Shown: positions 21,244-22,265 of the stretch, one piece after another
How the letters are laid out: each line of letters begins with the position of its first letter
Position numbering within the stretch: the first letter of the stretch is position 1
NCBI GenBank assembly: GCA_029263035.1
Contig: JAJCYF010000247.1
Location: forward strand, 1 to 22,265
Reading direction: 5' to 3'
Length of the DNA stretch: 22,265 bases
Source: Actinomycetes bacterium
GTDB lineage: Bacteria; Actinomycetota; CADDZG01; JAHWKV01
Program-made: the position numbers and the translations under genes
The notes under the pieces: model-generated
The model's input: only the letters and a program-made list of their open reading frames with translations
The model's database searches: none
What the model was told of the DNA's origin: nothing

Positions 21244-22265
21244 ATGACCGGGCTGAACTGGGTCGACGCGGTGATCCTGGTTCTGCTGGCCGTATCGGCC
21301 ATCCACGGCTTCCTTCAGGGCGCTGCGGTACAGGTTTTTTCCTACGCCGGGTTCATCCTCGGCCTGATACTGGGCGCAAAGCTCGGCCCCTTCTTCGGGG
21401 ACTACATCGACGGCACCGCCCTTCGTATCGCGGTTGTGATCCTCACTTTGTTCGGCACCGCATCCCTGTTGGGAACCGTCGGCAAGTACATCGGCGCGAA
21501 GGCGACCTGGGCCGTGCCCCAGGGGTCGCCGCTTGGGGCGGTGAACGCAGTGGGAGGCCTGGCGGTCGCCCTGATCGTCACCCTGGCGAGCACCTGGCTG
21601 ATAGGGGGGATGCTGGCCCAGGTCGGCCTTCCCATCACGGCGGACTTCCAGGAATCCAGGGTCATGCGGGGCCTGACCGGAAACCTGCCGCCCGCTCCTG
21701 CGGTGTTCTCGAGCATCCAGCGGAGCCTGCTTCCTTCAGGGTTCCCGCCGGTCTTCGCCGGGCTGGAGCCGTCACCGGCGCCCGAGGTCCCGGTTACCGG
21801 AATCCCCAACCTGGACGGGATCGTCGCCTCGGCTCGCCCGAGTGTGCTGAAGATCACCTCACTGGGGTGCGGCCGGCAGACCTCCGGATCCGGGTTCGTT
21901 GCTGCTCCCGGACTGGTGGTGACCAACGCCCATGTGGTGGCGGGGGTGGACCGCCCGACGGTCGTGGACACCGCCGGCACCCACCGGACGTCCGTAGTCG
22001 TGTTCGACCCCAAGCTCGATCTGGCAATCCTAAGAACAACCGGCCTCGCCGGCCAGCCGCTGGCGCTTCAGCGCAGTGAAGCTCCCCGGGGACAGCAGGG
22101 CGCGGCTCTCGGGTATCCCGGGGGCGGTGCCTTCACAGTCACTCCCGGAGCGGTGCGGGATTATTTCGATGAAGCCGTCGGCCGCGACATCTACAGCCGG
22201 GAGCTGGTGTCCCGGGAGGTCTACGCGCTGGATGCCCAGGTCCATCCCGGCAACTCCGGCGGTCC
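21244..22265 (+). CDS. MarP-like membrane serine protease (CvpA domain + trypsin fold), 3' end beyond window
   Basis: Seen to residue 340, cut by the window edge. The N-terminal CvpA/colicin-V-type part has four membrane helices at about 8-25, 33-50, 62-80 and 100-120. A linker with proline follows, then a periplasmic trypsin-like domain with the full triad H230 (TNAHVVAG), D259 (KLDLAIL) and S338 (HPGNSGG). C209 at the domain start could form the regulatory disulfide of MarP. M. tuberculosis MarP protects against acid and oxidative stress. ATG 21244 is the family start; a 15-codon frame from GTG 21200 overlaps it as ATGA but is not convincing. Confidence 0.9.
   Translation, partial: MTGLNWVDAVILVLLAVSAIHGFLQGAAVQVFSYAGFILGLILGAKLGPFFGDYIDGTALRIAVVILTLFGTASLLGTVGKYIGAKATWAVPQGSPLGAVNAVGGLAVALIVTLASTWLIGGMLAQVGLPITADFQESRVMRGLTGNLPPAPAVFSSIQRSLLPSGFPPVFAGLEPSPAPEVPVTGIPNLDGIVASARPSVLKITSLGCGRQTSGSGFVAAPGLVVTNAHVVAGVDRPTVVDTAGTHRTSVVVFDPKLDLAILRTTGLAGQPLALQRSEAPRGQQGAALGYPGGGAFTVTPGAVRDYFDEAVGRDIYSRELVSREVYALDAQVHPGNSGG

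Noticed and set aside
21200..21247. 15-codon frame from GTG 21200 overlapping the MarP start as ATGA
   Set aside because: No Shine-Dalgarno and too short to support; kept only as a note.
21402..22013. 203-codon minus-strand frame
   Set aside because: Antisense of the MarP-like gene, which has a full catalytic triad in its frame.
1..22265. tRNA, rRNA, CRISPR arrays, insertion sequences, prophage genes
   Set aside because: None recognised on reading both strands; no transposase, integrase or spaced-repeat array was seen.

Overview
The window comes from a high-G+C actinobacterium (Actinomycetota), probably an uncultivated lineage rather than a model genus. The evidence is a WhiB-family regulator, an F420-type luciferase-like oxidoreductase, a DUF2342 metalloprotease of the kind found in F420-making actinobacteria, a MarP-type membrane serine protease, ECF sigma/anti-sigma pairs and frequent GTG/TTG starts. 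TGA works as an ordinary stop in most genes here, which makes one internal TGA (below) stand out.

Left end (1-2600, minus strand): an ECF sigma factor, a short sigma-partner-like protein, and two small secreted or membrane-anchored paralogues sharing an N-terminal hydrophobic segment. Each paralogue gene is preceded by a related 30-bp dyad, so the two are probably co-regulated. Divergent from these (2694-8251, plus strand) is a tight lipoate-centred operon: 2-oxoacid dehydrogenase E2, octanoyltransferase LipB, a fused E1 alpha-beta dehydrogenase and lipoyl synthase LipA, with start/stop overlaps at the junctions. It encodes the lipoylated carrier, the enzymes that lipoylate it and its E1. Convergent to it is a divergent Lgt homologue with a long acidic repeat tail.

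Middle (9732-12025): an Fe-S/metal-flavoured run of short genes, namely 7Fe ferredoxin, an SH3-like domain protein, a conserved hypothetical, an A-type Fe-S carrier, a CxxC/CxxC protein and WhiB. Next come a formimidoyltransferase-like gene and a divergent DUF302 + F420-type oxidoreductase pair whose starts are only 17 bp apart.

14426-15574 is the most striking locus. It encodes a rhodanese-MoeB/ThiF fusion in which a single in-frame TGA sits exactly where the family has its conserved cysteine. The frame then continues through the rest of the MoeB domain, including the second CxxC of the zinc site. A stem-loop with bacterial SECIS properties starts within 20 nt of the TGA. The simplest reading is a selenocysteine-containing MoeB-like sulfur-carrier activating enzyme; the alternative is a nonsense mutation.

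Right part (15640-22265): a cold-shock gene coupled to a protein with an Arg/Gly/Pro-rich tail, a DUF4383 membrane protein, a 339-bp gene-free interval with a minus-strand terminator and crossing complementarities (candidate structured RNA), an ECF sigma/RskA-type anti-sigma pair, the DUF2342 metalloprotease, two very small single-helix membrane proteins, MreB and a MarP-like protease cut by the window edge. No rRNA, tRNA, CRISPR or insertion sequence was recognised.
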